Shown here in pieces: positions 7,934 to 17,103 of a stretch of DNA of 34,849 nucleotides. The DNA comes from Methylotenera_A sp031399315. Lineage in GTDB: Bacteria > Pseudomonadota > Gammaproteobacteria > Burkholderiales > Methylophilaceae. The notes beneath the pieces are model-generated. The model worked only from the letters and a program-made list of their open reading frames with translations, ran no database searches and was not told the DNA's origin. How positions within the stretch are numbered: the stretch's first letter is position 1; the number at the start of each line of letters is the position of its first letter. Made by a program: the position numbers and the translations under genes. Location of the stretch: NCBI GenBank assembly GCA_031399315.1, contig JANNOS010000124.1:1-34849 (forward strand). The letters are read 5' to 3'.

Positions 7934-9256
7934 TTACTTTCTATTGCTGGATAATGCTGGATTTGACGCGAAGTATTGTCTGATACCACTTAGTATGGAA
8001 TCGACAAGCTTATCTTGATACGCGTCATCAATCAGCTTGCGCTCTTCTTCTGGGTTGCTGATAAATGCCGTCTCAACCAATATGGACGGTATATCTGGTG
8101 ACTTTAACACCGCAAAACCAGCTTGCTCAACGTGATTTTTATGTAGCTTATTAATCTCACCTATGTGACCCAAAACCGCTTTACCTAATTTTAAGCTATC
8201 GTGAATGGTCGCTGTTTGCGATAAATCCAGCAAAGTTCTAACTAGTACAGGATCTTTACCACCCAAACTTACCCCACCTATCAAATCAGATTCATTTTCT
8301 TTCTTAGCTAAATAACGCGCGCTTGCACTGGTTGCCCCTTTTTCAGAAAGAGCGAATACAGAAGAGCCGCGTGCTGCGGGGTTAGTAAAAGCATCCGCAT
8401 GGATTGATACGAATAAATCCGCCTTAAACTTGCGCGCTTTAACTACGCGCGTGCCAAGTGGCACAAAATAATCCCCATCTCGCGTTAACATGCCACGCAT
8501 ATTAGGTTCTGCATCTATTTTTTGTTTTAGTTTCCTAGCGATTTTCAAAGTAATGTCTTTTTCACGGCTTCCGTTGGCGCCACGCGCTCCTGGGTCTTCG
8601 CCACCATGTCCCGCATCAATCACAATAGTGATTAAACGATCATCGACTTTATCTATAGCTGGCTCGTCTTTTTTATCACTGCTTTTATCACTATTGTCTA
8701 TTGGAGGTAAAACAGGCTCGGTCGCAGGCGCTTCAGCCCCACCTGCATCTTGGGGCAAAGGCTCTATAACAGGCTTAGTCGTATCGTTATCTGGCTTTAA
8801 ATTATCTTCTGCACTTTTTTTACCTAGCATAGACATTAACTCATCTTGCATTGGGTAAATATCTAACACCAAGCGGTTTTTATAATCGCCTACCGGCGCA
8901 AGCGCAAACAAGTTAGATTTCACCTCACCTTTTAAATCAACAGCAATTCGCACCACGCCGGGTTTATATTTGGCAACACGCACTTGTTTAATATAAGGGT
9001 CGCTCGATAAAATTTTATTAGAAAGCGTTTGTAACACGCTTGTAAGCTCGACGTCTTCAATATCCAGCACCAAGCGGTCAGGATTTTTTAAAATAATCAG
9101 TTGGTATTTTATTGGCGCAATAGACTCAAAAGCAATGCGTGTATATTCTTCGGCTGGCCAAACACGGGCAGCCGTGATGTTATTTGCAGCATAAGCATTT
9201 GAATCTAATAGTAATAAAGAAATAAAGAAAATTTGTGTTAAAACGTGTTTAATCAT
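7934..9256 (-). CDS. amiC: N-acetylmuramoyl-L-alanine amidase with AMIN domain (AmiC type)
   Basis: A 440-residue periplasmic amidase that cleaves the MurNAc-L-Ala bond of peptidoglycan at the division septum. Order: signal peptide (1-23, cleaved near AYA-ANN), AMIN domain (about 28-135, septal targeting), an acidic Pro/Asp linker (145-205), then an Amidase_3 domain. Zinc ligands fit His217 (DAGHGGEDPG), Glu232 (SREKD) and His286 (VSIHAD), with catalytic Glu395 (LVETAFIS). The insertion around 308-375 corresponds to the regulatory helix that EnvC/NlpD-type activators displace in E. coli AmiB/AmiC. Its ATG lies inside the 3' end of tsaE (8-base overlap), so the two are co-transcribed, as with tsaE-amiB in E. 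coli. AmiB and AmiC cannot be separated by sequence alone here. Confidence 0.92.
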   Translation of the reverse strand: MIKHVLTQIFFISLLLLDSNAYAANNITAARVWPAEEYTRIAFESIAPIKYQLIILKNPDRLVLDIEDVELTSVLQTLSNKILSSDPYIKQVRVAKYKPGVVRIAVDLKGEVKSNLFALAPVGDYKNRLVLDIYPMQDELMSMLGKKSAEDNLKPDNDTTKPVIEPLPQDAGGAEAPATEPVLPPIDNSDKSSDKKDEPAIDKVDDRLITIVIDAGHGGEDPGARGANGSREKDITLKIARKLKQKIDAEPNMRGMLTRDGDYFVPLGTRVVKARKFKADLFVSIHADAFTNPAARGSSVFALSEKGATSASARYLAKKENESDLIGGVSLGGKDPVLVRTLLDLSQTATIHDSLKLGKAVLGHIGEINKLHKNHVEQAGFAVLKSPDIPSILVETAFISNPEEERKLIDDAYQDKLVDSILSGIRQYFASNPALSSNRK

Positions 9257-9770
9257 AAAAGCCTTCTAAACATTTTTTTCCTAACACTGAATTCGCTGAA
9301 AATTTAATTTGGCGAGCATCTGACTGACCTTGCTTAATCATGCAAAGTTGCACATCAATATCTGGCGCTGGTAGCACATGTGCAGCCTTTTCTGGCCACT
9401 CTACCATGCAAATACTTTGTGCATTGAAATACTCTCTAAAGCCTGCCGCATCCCACTCATCCTCACTATTAAACCGATATAAATCAAAATGATATAATTG
9501 ACAATTAGAAAAAACATTAGGTTCAATTGAATCAAGCTTTAAGGTATATATTTCAACCAGCGTATAAGTTGGACTTTTCACTTTTCCCACATAGCCCAAA
9601 CCATACAATACTCCGCGCGCAAAAGTGGTTTTGCCTGCGCCCAAATCGCCATGCAAATATATTGTTAAACCAGACTTTAAAACCTGAGCAAATCGCGTAC
9701 CACAAGCCAGCGTTGCAGCTTCGTCTTCCAAAGTAATTAATTTAGGTTCTAATGTAATATCATTCGACAT
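9249..9770 (-). CDS. tsaE: tRNA threonylcarbamoyladenosine (t6A) biosynthesis ATPase TsaE
   Basis: A 173-residue P-loop ATPase that supports the TsaB-TsaD complex in making t6A37 of ANN-decoding tRNAs. Motifs are Walker A GDLGAGKTTFARG (41-53), SPTYTLVE (66-73), HFDLYRF (94-100) and VEWPEKA (123-129). An upstream in-frame ATG (9860) would add 30 residues that overlap queG and match no TsaE, so I use MSNDITLEP starting at 9770. That places its start codon one base from the start codon of the divergent queG gene. The stop overlaps the amiC start by 8 bases. The promoter must therefore lie within queG coding DNA, or the message is nearly leaderless. Confidence 0.93.
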   Translation of the reverse strand: MSNDITLEPKLITLEDEAATLACGTRFAQVLKSGLTIYLHGDLGAGKTTFARGVLYGLGYVGKVKSPTYTLVEIYTLKLDSIEPNVFSNCQLYHFDLYRFNSEDEWDAAGFREYFNAQSICMVEWPEKAAHVLPAPDIDVQLCMIKQGQSDARQIKFSANSVLGKKCLEGFYD

Positions 9771-9771
9771 T

Positions 9772-10833
9772 ATGCAACTAAACTTTATTAACGACTTTAA
9801 CGCTCTGGCGGCTGACATCAAGCGATGGGGGCGTGAACTGGGCTTTGCCGAAATAGGCATTACTGATACCGACTTGACGAATGCTGAAACCGAACACCAA
9901 GCTTGGATTAAAAAAGGCTTTCATGGTGACATGGATTATATGGCAAAACATGGCACAAAGCGCACACGGCCATATGAATTAGTTGCGGGAACTTCGCGGG
10001 TAATTTCTGCTCGCCTAGATTATTTACCGCCTAAAGCCAAAGATAGCTGGCAAACCATGCAAGATGGTGAAAAGGCGTTTATTTCGAGATATGCTTTAGG
10101 CCGCGATTATCATAAAGTGATGCGAAATAAGTTGCAAAAATTATGCGATAAGATTTCTATGCATATTGGCAACTTTGAATATAGAGCATTCACTGATAGC
10201 GCACCAGTGTTAGAAGTAGCGCTAGCAGACAAAGCTGGCTTAGGTTGGCGTGGCAAACACACACTGTTGATTAACAAAGATCATGGCTCTTGGTTTTTTC
10301 TGGGCGAAATTTACACCAACTTACCATTACCGATTGATAAAAAAGCCACAAATCATTGCGGCAGCTGTTCATCGTGTATTGAAATATGCCCTACCCGCGC
10401 CATTACTAAACCATATGAAGTAGACGCGCGACGTTGTATCTCATATCTCACTATTGAACTTAAAACAGCCATACCCATCGAATTTAGGCCGTTGATAGGC
10501 AACCGCGTCTATGGCTGCGACGATTGCCAATTAGTGTGCCCGTGGAATAAATTTGCAGAAATTACCCAAGAATCTGATTTTAATGTTCGCAACGGCTTAG
10601 ATGACATTAGCTTGGTGGAATGTTTTAGCTGGAGCGAGGTGAAATTTAAACAAAAAATGGCGGGTAGCGCGATTTATAGAATTGGATATGAGCAGTGGTT
10701 GCGCAATATTGCCGTAGGCTTGGGTAATGCACCTAGTTCGCCAGAAGTAATTAACACATTAAAAATACGCGAAAATGATGAGAGTGAACTGATAAAAGAG
10801 CACGTAAAATGGGCGTTACAGCAACATCAATAA
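9772..10833 (+). CDS. queG: Epoxyqueuosine reductase QueG
   Basis: A 353-residue cytoplasmic cobalamin and Fe-S enzyme that reduces epoxyqueuosine to queuosine in the wobble base of GUN-anticodon tRNAs. Start MQLNFINDF aligns with known QueG N termini, which reach WGRELGFAEIGITDTDL about 20 residues in. Asp142 (TDSAPVLE) fits the proton-donor aspartate. The 4Fe-4S ligands are Cys196, 199, 202, 206 (CGSCSSCIEICP) and Cys249, 252, 256 (CDDCQLVCPW), with Cys222 also in position. The C-terminal repeat-like helices (about 285-350) are present, so the protein looks complete. It is divergent from tsaE with one base between start codons and converges on the AMIN gene (12 bases between stops). The usual neighbour nnr is absent. 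Confidence 0.95.
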   Translation: MQLNFINDFNALAADIKRWGRELGFAEIGITDTDLTNAETEHQAWIKKGFHGDMDYMAKHGTKRTRPYELVAGTSRVISARLDYLPPKAKDSWQTMQDGEKAFISRYALGRDYHKVMRNKLQKLCDKISMHIGNFEYRAFTDSAPVLEVALADKAGLGWRGKHTLLINKDHGSWFFLGEIYTNLPLPIDKKATNHCGSCSSCIEICPTRAITKPYEVDARRCISYLTIELKTAIPIEFRPLIGNRVYGCDDCQLVCPWNKFAEITQESDFNVRNGLDDISLVECFSWSEVKFKQKMAGSAIYRIGYEQWLRNIAVGLGNAPSSPEVINTLKIRENDESELIKEHVKWALQQHQ

Positions 10834-10845
10834 AAACATAAAAAA

Positions 10846-11448
10846 CTACTCATACACATCGGTCGACGTTTCTTCTTCATCAAATGATGGATCTAAAATA
10901 ATTTTTGCTCCACTACTTTTTGAGCCATTTACACTTGCGTCATTTATATCAATGTTAAGCTTATCAGAAATATTTGCGCTTGCATCTCTAGCTTGATCAG
11001 TTTTTTGAGCTGTTTCTATGGGGTAAAAATCTAACATTAATCTGTGTTGATATTTACCCAAGGGTTTGTAAATATTTAACTTAGGTTTAACTTCTGTTTT
11101 TAAATCAAACACAACACGAGTAATGCCCGCTTTAAAGTTTCCAACACGTACTTGTTTGATATATAAATCATCTGAAAATTTTTTATTCGCTAACGCCATT
11201 AATTGATTGTTTATTGGGCTATTTTTAAGATCAAGCACAACACGATTCGGATTTTTTAAAATCAACATCGAAGACATAGCTGCCTGATCTGTTTCTATCA
11301 TCACATGCGTGAATTCGCTACCGGGTAACATAAAGACGCTCGTGCTGATAATTGTTGCACCATAAATAGTCGCGCTTGATAAAAACAATACGCCTATGAC
11401 TAAGGTTTTAAATAAAAAAATTGCTCGGTGTAAAATTTTATTTCTCAA
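10846..11448 (-). CDS. Stand-alone AMIN-domain secreted protein
   Basis: A 200-residue exported protein with a signal peptide (about 8-30, hydrophobic FLFKTLVIGVLFLSSATIYGA) and an AMIN domain (about 32-143). It is a paralogue of the AmiC AMIN domain: both contain LILKNP or IILKNP, VVLDL or LVLDI, YIKQVRV and RLMLDFYP or RLVLDIYP. No amidase catalytic domain follows; the remaining ~55 residues are Ser/Asp/Asn-rich and end acidic. AMIN domains bind peptidoglycan and target septal or secretion proteins, so it may be an adaptor or a relic. The start is TTG, chosen because the only ATG is after the signal peptide; there is no clear Shine-Dalgarno sequence. It starts 16 bases after the glucokinase stop and may be read through from that operon. 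Confidence 0.75.
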   Translation of the reverse strand: MRNKILHRAIFLFKTLVIGVLFLSSATIYGATIISTSVFMLPGSEFTHVMIETDQAAMSSMLILKNPNRVVLDLKNSPINNQLMALANKKFSDDLYIKQVRVGNFKAGITRVVFDLKTEVKPKLNIYKPLGKYQHRLMLDFYPIETAQKTDQARDASANISDKLNIDINDASVNGSKSSGAKIILDPSFDEEETSTDVYE

Positions 11449-11464
11449 GATAAAAATGTATGTA

Positions 11465-12424
11465 TCAAAGGGAAGCCAACATCGCCGCCCCCAGCATGCC
11501 TGCTGTGTCTTTCGCAGTAGAAATTTTAACGGTGATTTTATCGCGCAATACAGGAATTAAATCATTCTCTAACTGGTCATCAAAACCCTTTTGCATTAAG
11601 TGCCATGCGTGGCTCATGCCGCCGCCAATCACTATATTATTAACATCAATCACCTTCAAAATGCTCGCCAATGCTTGCGCTAAAGCATTAGCTGCATCTT
11701 GGTACGCAAAAAGGGCGTGTTCATCACCTGCATCTGCCAGTGCAGCAATTTCAGCGGCACTTTTTTGCTGATTCGTTAAATCAAAATAAGTCGTACTTAC
11801 TCCAGTTGCTGAAGCGTAGGTTTCCATACAGCCTAAATTACCGCAACCGCACGGCCTGCAACCTTGAGATATGATAATATGCCCGACTTCCATGGCACAA
11901 CCGTGCTGACCAACATAGGGTTTCCCATGCTGTTTTATATCAGGCAAAATCAAGCCGCCGCCCACACCTGTGCCTAAGCCTAAATAAATTAAGCCGCCTG
12001 CTGGTTTACCTGCTAAGCAATATTCACCATAAGCGGCGGCATTCGCATCATTTTCGACAACTATTTGTTTTATTTGTGCTTTTTTGCCAATGACTTGGCT
12101 TAAATCTGCTGCCAAATTGACATCTCTTAGACCCGGTAAATTAGGTGATTGTGCAATGTTTTGCGTTTGTGGATCTATAAACCCCGGAAAACCAATGCCA
12201 ATAGCTTTTACACTTGCGTATTTTTGTAATACCGTTTGTATTGCATTTGCCGTAACTGAGATAGTTTTTTGCCAAGCAGCACTGGGAGTATTCGTTTTGC
12301 ATAACTCAGAAAAGTTGGCCTGAAAGCGCATTTCCTCAATTAAGTTCAACCCAGAAAACACGCCTATGCGTAGATTTGTACCGCCAACATCAATACCTAT
12401 GCTGTCAGCAGGATCTATGGACAT
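11465..12424 (-). CDS. glk: ROK-family glucokinase
   Basis: A 319-residue sugar kinase of the ROK family, expected to phosphorylate glucose with ATP. Motifs are the phosphate-binding IGIDVGGTNLRIGVF (9-23), catalytic Asp126 in VVENDANAAAYGE, the GLGTGVGGGLI loop (149-159), EVGH (179-182), and the ROK zinc site with Cys189, Cys192, Cys194 and Cys199 in GCRPCGCGNLGC. ROK members also act on fructose, mannose or N-acetyl sugars; position next to malQ and glgC makes glucose released from alpha-glucans the best guess. Its ATG lies within the end of malQ (10-base overlap), so translation is coupled. The symbol rests on function, as classical E. coli Glk is a different family. Confidence 0.85.
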   Translation of the reverse strand: MSIDPADSIGIDVGGTNLRIGVFSGLNLIEEMRFQANFSELCKTNTPSAAWQKTISVTANAIQTVLQKYASVKAIGIGFPGFIDPQTQNIAQSPNLPGLRDVNLAADLSQVIGKKAQIKQIVVENDANAAAYGEYCLAGKPAGGLIYLGLGTGVGGGLILPDIKQHGKPYVGQHGCAMEVGHIIISQGCRPCGCGNLGCMETYASATGVSTTYFDLTNQQKSAAEIAALADAGDEHALFAYQDAANALAQALASILKVIDVNNIVIGGGMSHAWHLMQKGFDDQLENDLIPVLRDKITVKISTAKDTAGMLGAAMLASL

Positions 12425-13929
12425 TTAATTGCAGGTCCATTTATCTTACAAACCCATTTGTTTGCTCGCCCTGAAGACTTAATTGCATTTTTAATGCTAT
12501 TTTTATCTAAGTTTTCGAACGTATCCCAATCAAATCGCCATTGCCAGTTGCCGCCCATAGTGCCAGGAATGTTCATGCGATGCGCGCCATCTAACCCTAA
12601 AATATCCTGCATGGGAATAATGGCTAAATTGGCTTTTGTACTCAACGCCAATTCCACCAAAGGCTGTGGCATATTGGGAGCTTCACTTCCCAATAGTGTA
12701 TGCAAATGTATTTTTGCGCCATCATCTAAAGTTTGATACCAGCCCAAGGTAGTATCGTTATCATGCGTTCCGGTGTAAACCACACTATTTTCATCAATAT
12801 TTTCTGGTAGATAAGGGTTATCAGCCTCGCCACCAAATGCAAATTGTAAAATCTTCATGCCAGGTAGGTTATATTTCTCACGCAGAGCATCCACTTCATC
12901 CGTAATAATACCTAAATCTTCAGCTACTAAATGCATATTGGGAAAACGCTTAACAACAGCATTCAATAAGGCGTCTCCGGGTGCTTCCACCCATGCGCCG
13001 TTAATGGCTGTTTCCTCGCTTGAGGGAATCTCCCATGCGGCTTGTAAGCCTCTAAAATGATCAATGCGCAAAAGATCAAACATACATTGCTGTGTACGTA
13101 TGCGGCCAAGCCACCATTTAAAACCATTTGCCTGCATCGCTTGCCAGTTATAGTGCGGATTACCCCAACGTTGGCCCGTTACTGAGAAATAATCTGGCGG
13201 CACACCTGCTACCACTTCTGTGTTTTTGTTGGCATCTAGCTTAAAGGCATATGGCTGCCCCCACACATCGGCACTATCAAAAGCAACAAAAATAGGAATA
13301 TCGCCAAACATGGCTACACCTTTTTTATTTGCATACGCTTTAAGGGTTAACCACTGTTTAAAAAATACAAATTGCGTGAATTTAATCACGGAAATTTGAT
13401 GCGCATAGCGCAGTTTTAGTTTTTTAATGAGTACGGGTTGCTTGTTTTTATATGCTAAGGGCCACGTATTCCAGCTAATTTGCTTGAATTTCTCTCTTAA
13501 CATCAAAAATAAGGCAAAATCACCTAGCCAAGCAATATTCTCTTGGCAAAAAAGCGTAAATTCTTTTTGTAATTTAGTATTTTTACCCTCTTTGTAGCGC
13601 AAATACGCTAACGTTAAAAGTTCTTTTCTATTGGCTCCAGATTGATTTAAGTCATGCTGAGTAAAATCATGCTTAGTCAATAAATGGTCACTAACCAAGC
13701 CGGCCAAACTTATGAACGCCGGATTACCCGCATGCGCGCTTAAACACTGGTAGGGGGAGCCGTCATCATGCGGCATATTGAGTGGTAAAGTCTGCCAAAC
13801 ACTGGCGCCAATTTCAGCTAAAAAGTCGACAAACCGAAAAGCCTCATCGCCGAAATCGCCTGATGGTAAGGAACTGATGTGCAATAAAACACCTGCACGG
13901 CGGGCTTGCGGATGTGTAGTTTTTGGCAT
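12415..13929 (-). CDS. malQ: 4-alpha-glucanotransferase (amylomaltase, GH77)
   Basis: A 504-residue GH77 enzyme that transfers alpha-1,4-glucan segments between maltodextrins and releases glucose. Family motifs are LLHISSLPSGDFG (15-27), GSPYQCLSAHAGNP (57-70), and the catalytic set Asp290 (LRIDHFRG, nucleophile), Glu337 (VAEDLG, acid/base) and Asp390 (TGTHDND, stabiliser). The length fits the short bacterial (Thermus-like) class rather than the long E. coli MalQ of ~690. It lies 54 bases downstream of the GH57 gene and overlaps glucokinase, so glucose from disproportionation can be phosphorylated by the next gene product. The ATG at 13929 is the first plausible start. Confidence 0.93.
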   Translation of the reverse strand: MPKTTHPQARRAGVLLHISSLPSGDFGDEAFRFVDFLAEIGASVWQTLPLNMPHDDGSPYQCLSAHAGNPAFISLAGLVSDHLLTKHDFTQHDLNQSGANRKELLTLAYLRYKEGKNTKLQKEFTLFCQENIAWLGDFALFLMLREKFKQISWNTWPLAYKNKQPVLIKKLKLRYAHQISVIKFTQFVFFKQWLTLKAYANKKGVAMFGDIPIFVAFDSADVWGQPYAFKLDANKNTEVVAGVPPDYFSVTGQRWGNPHYNWQAMQANGFKWWLGRIRTQQCMFDLLRIDHFRGLQAAWEIPSSEETAINGAWVEAPGDALLNAVVKRFPNMHLVAEDLGIITDEVDALREKYNLPGMKILQFAFGGEADNPYLPENIDENSVVYTGTHDNDTTLGWYQTLDDGAKIHLHTLLGSEAPNMPQPLVELALSTKANLAIIPMQDILGLDGAHRMNIPGTMGGNWQWRFDWDTFENLDKNSIKNAIKSSGRANKWVCKINGPAIKCP

Positions 13930-13983
13930 TAAATTTCTTTATCTTATTGTTGATAACCGATTAAATTGACTTATTCACCGCTT

Positions 13984-15717
13984 CTACGCCTCGCTCCTGC
14001 GCATTGTACCGGCGTTCTCAACGCCACCCCCACCCTTGCTAATGGATTTATTAAGTGTGCTAGGTATAGGCTCATTTAATAAACCATATAAGTTAATAAG
14101 ATTGCGACGATATAGCTTATCGAAACTCGCCACACTTTCTGAGGAGTTGTAATCACCAAACCACCAAAACCAATCTGAGCCTTCACAAATAGCCAATTGA
14201 CGCTCGCAAGCTTTTAATTGAGTAGCATCTAAGCTATTTGTAGCAATCACGCGATCGTAAGTTTTTTTAGCTTCGCACAGCAAATCCCAAGCTAAGTTTT
14301 TATCTGTGCTCCCTATCCATGTACTAAATGTGCCATATACCCAACTACCTGCAGCCACTTGCGGCAATACTGGTGCAGTTATTTTGACACTTGCCTTATT
14401 TTTAGTGAGATACATATCAACAATATCGCTAAAAGTCGTCATCTCGATAGTTGGGTGGCTTGCTAATGCTGCATAAAGTTCTTTTAAAAAGTAATATCCA
14501 TTGTAGGGATAGTATTCCCAAGCGTTTTCACCATCTAAAATAACACTCACTATTTTTGTGGTATCAGTTTTGTTGGCCCCATGAATATCCTCTAATGCAC
14601 GAATAAAATCATTCACCGCTTCAGTTGAGTGCATTTTTGAATACTCAAAGCCTATCTTGTCTGAAAGCTGATCATCTCTAAAAAAACACAGCAATTCGTC
14701 TTTGCCATTGGTGATTGTGTACGGCTGATAAAGATAATCGCTTTTATCTATGCTACTTAACTGTGATTTAGCTAGACTATTTGCCAGTACGCCTTGCCCT
14801 GTAGCGGCCCATTCAACGCCATGCTCAGCCATTAATAATAAGGCAACATGTGAAACAGCGCCCTCCGCTGGCCACATTCCACGCGGGACTCCCCCAAAAA
14901 AGTGCTTATGCGCAGCTTTTGCAGAAGCAACGTGTGCGACTGCTCGCGCTTGCCCACCATCGTACTGTGTATGTTTAGGTAATGGCGCATAAGGCATTGC
15001 ATCCAATGTCGATTTAAAATCTAACAATAAAGGCAATATCGGGTGGTAATGTGGCGTTGTCGATATTTCGATTTGATTGCGCTTCATTAACGCTTTATAG
15101 CGCGGAATTAAGTCTGAAATTGTATCGCTAATCACTTTAAAGAGTTGTTTTCTATCTTTCATGGTAAACAACATGCCTTTTGCTAAAAGCGACTTAACCA
15201 CCTGGTCGTTTTGACGCAGGCTTTCACCTGTCCAGGCCAAATGGTACCAAACCAGCAAATCAGTCTTGAATTGCGCGGATAAATAATGAAACTTGTTATC
15301 CACCATCATTGGCTCTACCAGCTGATACATGTGCAATAGCCGCTGGTAGTGAGGGAAAGGACTCAGCATTTTTTCGTGATGACTTTTAAAGCAACTTTGC
15401 ACAATTAAATGACACTGTTCTTGGCTGATATTCTCTAGATCCTCCTCAATGAGCAAAGCCAAGAGCGGATCTCGAATATCATTTTTTTTAAATTGCTGGC
15501 TGTAATCTTCTAACTGGTCTAATAGAATAGGCACGAAGTTAAACGAAACACGTGCCTTCGGATTTTCTTCGAGATGAAAAGCCATATCGCTATAGTCTTT
15601 TATCGCATGTAGATACGTCCAAGGTAGCACGTATTCATTGGTTAGCACATCACGATAATCTGGCTGATGCATATGCCAATAAAGGTTCAAAAAAAGTTTT
15701 TTATGAGATGATTTCAA
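13984..15717 (-). CDS. GH57-family alpha-glucan enzyme (amylase or glucanotransferase type)
   Basis: A 577-residue glycoside hydrolase family 57 protein. NLYWHMHQPDYRD (11-23) is the family N-terminal signature. The motif GMWPAEGAVS puts the likely nucleophile at Glu285, and SVILDGENAWEYY puts the likely acid/base at Asp395. Family 57 covers alpha-amylase, amylopullulanase, 4-alpha-glucanotransferase and branching enzyme; the exact activity cannot be read here. Because a GH13 glgB is present, a debranching or hydrolytic role is more likely than branching. The start is TTG with GAAGG 9 bases upstream on the minus strand, and no nearer ATG would keep the signature. It sits between glgC and malQ in the same orientation. 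No signal peptide is seen, so it acts in the cytoplasm. Confidence 0.87.
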   Translation of the reverse strand: MKSSHKKLFLNLYWHMHQPDYRDVLTNEYVLPWTYLHAIKDYSDMAFHLEENPKARVSFNFVPILLDQLEDYSQQFKKNDIRDPLLALLIEEDLENISQEQCHLIVQSCFKSHHEKMLSPFPHYQRLLHMYQLVEPMMVDNKFHYLSAQFKTDLLVWYHLAWTGESLRQNDQVVKSLLAKGMLFTMKDRKQLFKVISDTISDLIPRYKALMKRNQIEISTTPHYHPILPLLLDFKSTLDAMPYAPLPKHTQYDGGQARAVAHVASAKAAHKHFFGGVPRGMWPAEGAVSHVALLLMAEHGVEWAATGQGVLANSLAKSQLSSIDKSDYLYQPYTITNGKDELLCFFRDDQLSDKIGFEYSKMHSTEAVNDFIRALEDIHGANKTDTTKIVSVILDGENAWEYYPYNGYYFLKELYAALASHPTIEMTTFSDIVDMYLTKNKASVKITAPVLPQVAAGSWVYGTFSTWIGSTDKNLAWDLLCEAKKTYDRVIATNSLDATQLKACERQLAICEGSDWFWWFGDYNSSESVASFDKLYRRNLINLYGLLNEPIPSTLNKSISKGGGGVENAGTMRRSEA

Positions 15718-15771
15718 AATTTAAACCTTCACACTTAACATTAATTAAATAATATAATTAATTGATTTATA

Positions 15772-17079
15772 TTAAATTACTCGATACAAATCTTGCCCCA
15801 ACATGTCTGGTGTTACCAATACAATGCCTTTTTCTGAAACATAAAACCGCTCAGCGTCTTTTTTCAAATCTATTCCGATATGCATCCCCTCAGGAATCAC
15901 GCAACCTCTGTCTATGACAACCTTTTTAAGTTTACTATGACGATTAATAACCACATTTGGTAAAACCACTGCGCCTTCTATCTGGCAATAACTATGCACG
16001 CGCACATTCGAAAACAGTACTGAGCCTGTCACAGTAGATCCACTGATCAAACATCCTCCAGAAATGAGTGAGTCTATCGCGCTGCCTGTTCTCCCCGCAT
16101 CATTAAATACAAACTTTGCTGGCGGGAGCTGTTCTTGGTATGTCCAAATCGGCCATTCTTTATCGTATAAATTGAGTTCTGGAATCACCTTTGTGAGTTC
16201 CATATTAGCTTCCCAATAAGCATCAATCGTGCCTACATCGCGCCAGTAGTAATTGGCGTCCCGCGCACCTACGCAGCTATCGGTGAAGCGATGTGCCTGA
16301 ATTTTGTACCTTTTGATGATATAAGGAATAATATCTGCACCAAAATCGTGCGAAGATTTTTTATCTCCCGCATCTCTAATCAGCTGCTCATACAAAAATT
16401 TAGCGTTGAATATATAAATACCCATGCTAGCAAATGCCTTACTTGAATCACTAGGCATATGCTTAGGGTGTTCTGGTTTTTCGGCAAACTCAATGACACG
16501 GTCGGTTTCATCCACTGCCAACACGCCAAACCCTTTAGCGTCCTCTAAAGATACATTAATACAAGCAATGGTCATGTCCGCATTACTTCTAGCATGCGTA
16601 GCGAGCATCTTGCCATAATCCATTTTATAGATATGATCCCCCGCCAAAACCAGCACAAATTCGCCACCATTTTCGCGCAATAAATCAACATTCTGGTACA
16701 CCGCATCCGCAGTGCCTTTGTACCATTCTTCTGTGAGCCGCTGTTGCGCTGGGATAATATTGACATACTCACTGAACTCACCGCGTAGAAAGCCCCAGCC
16801 ACGCTGAATATGCTGTATTAAACTTTGTGACTTGTATTGCGTTGCCACATTAATGCGACGTATGCCTGAGTTAATACAATTAGATAAGGGAAAATCAATA
16901 ATGCGGAACTTTCCACCGAACTGAACCGCTGGTTTTGCGCGCCAGTCTGTTAGGTTTTTTAAACGACTACCTCGTCCACCTGCTAAAATAATGGCAACCG
17001 TGTTTTTAGTAAGATTACTAATGAAACGAGCCGAATGCCTATCGACTTTTCGACGTTCTATTTGTAGGTTTTGTGTCAT
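15772..17079 (-). CDS. glgC: Glucose-1-phosphate adenylyltransferase (ADP-glucose pyrophosphorylase)
   Basis: A 435-residue enzyme making ADP-glucose from ATP and glucose-1-phosphate, the committed step of bacterial glycogen synthesis. Motifs are the nucleotide-binding LAGGRGSRLKNLTDWRAKP (32-50), FRIIDFPLSNC and LVLAGDHIYKMDYGKML with the metal-binding Asp. The C-terminal half holds the left-handed beta-helix repeats of allosterically controlled GlgC proteins. I chose the ATG at 17079 (MTQNLQIERR) because AGGAGG lies 4 bases upstream; an ATG at 17103 adds 8 residues with no ribosome binding site. It is the first gene of the minus-strand glycogen operon and is divergent from glgB. Confidence 0.95.
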   Translation of the reverse strand: MTQNLQIERRKVDRHSARFISNLTKNTVAIILAGGRGSRLKNLTDWRAKPAVQFGGKFRIIDFPLSNCINSGIRRINVATQYKSQSLIQHIQRGWGFLRGEFSEYVNIIPAQQRLTEEWYKGTADAVYQNVDLLRENGGEFVLVLAGDHIYKMDYGKMLATHARSNADMTIACINVSLEDAKGFGVLAVDETDRVIEFAEKPEHPKHMPSDSSKAFASMGIYIFNAKFLYEQLIRDAGDKKSSHDFGADIIPYIIKRYKIQAHRFTDSCVGARDANYYWRDVGTIDAYWEANMELTKVIPELNLYDKEWPIWTYQEQLPPAKFVFNDAGRTGSAIDSLISGGCLISGSTVTGSVLFSNVRVHSYCQIEGAVVLPNVVINRHSKLKKVVIDRGCVIPEGMHIGIDLKKDAERFYVSEKGIVLVTPDMLGQDLYRVI

Positions 17080-17083
17080 GGGC

Positions 17084-17089
17084 CCTCCT
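17084..17089 (-). promoter_or_regulatory. Ribosome binding site deciding the glgC start
   Basis: The minus strand reads AGGAGG here, 4 bases before the ATG at 17079. It lies between two in-frame ATG codons and favours the downstream one. Confidence 0.7.
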
Positions 17090-17103
17090 GAAAAAACAAT
17101 CAT

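Noticed and set aside
9771..9860. 30-residue N-terminal extension of TsaE
   Set aside because: It overlaps queG, does not resemble TsaE, and the ATG at 9770 gives the normal family start.
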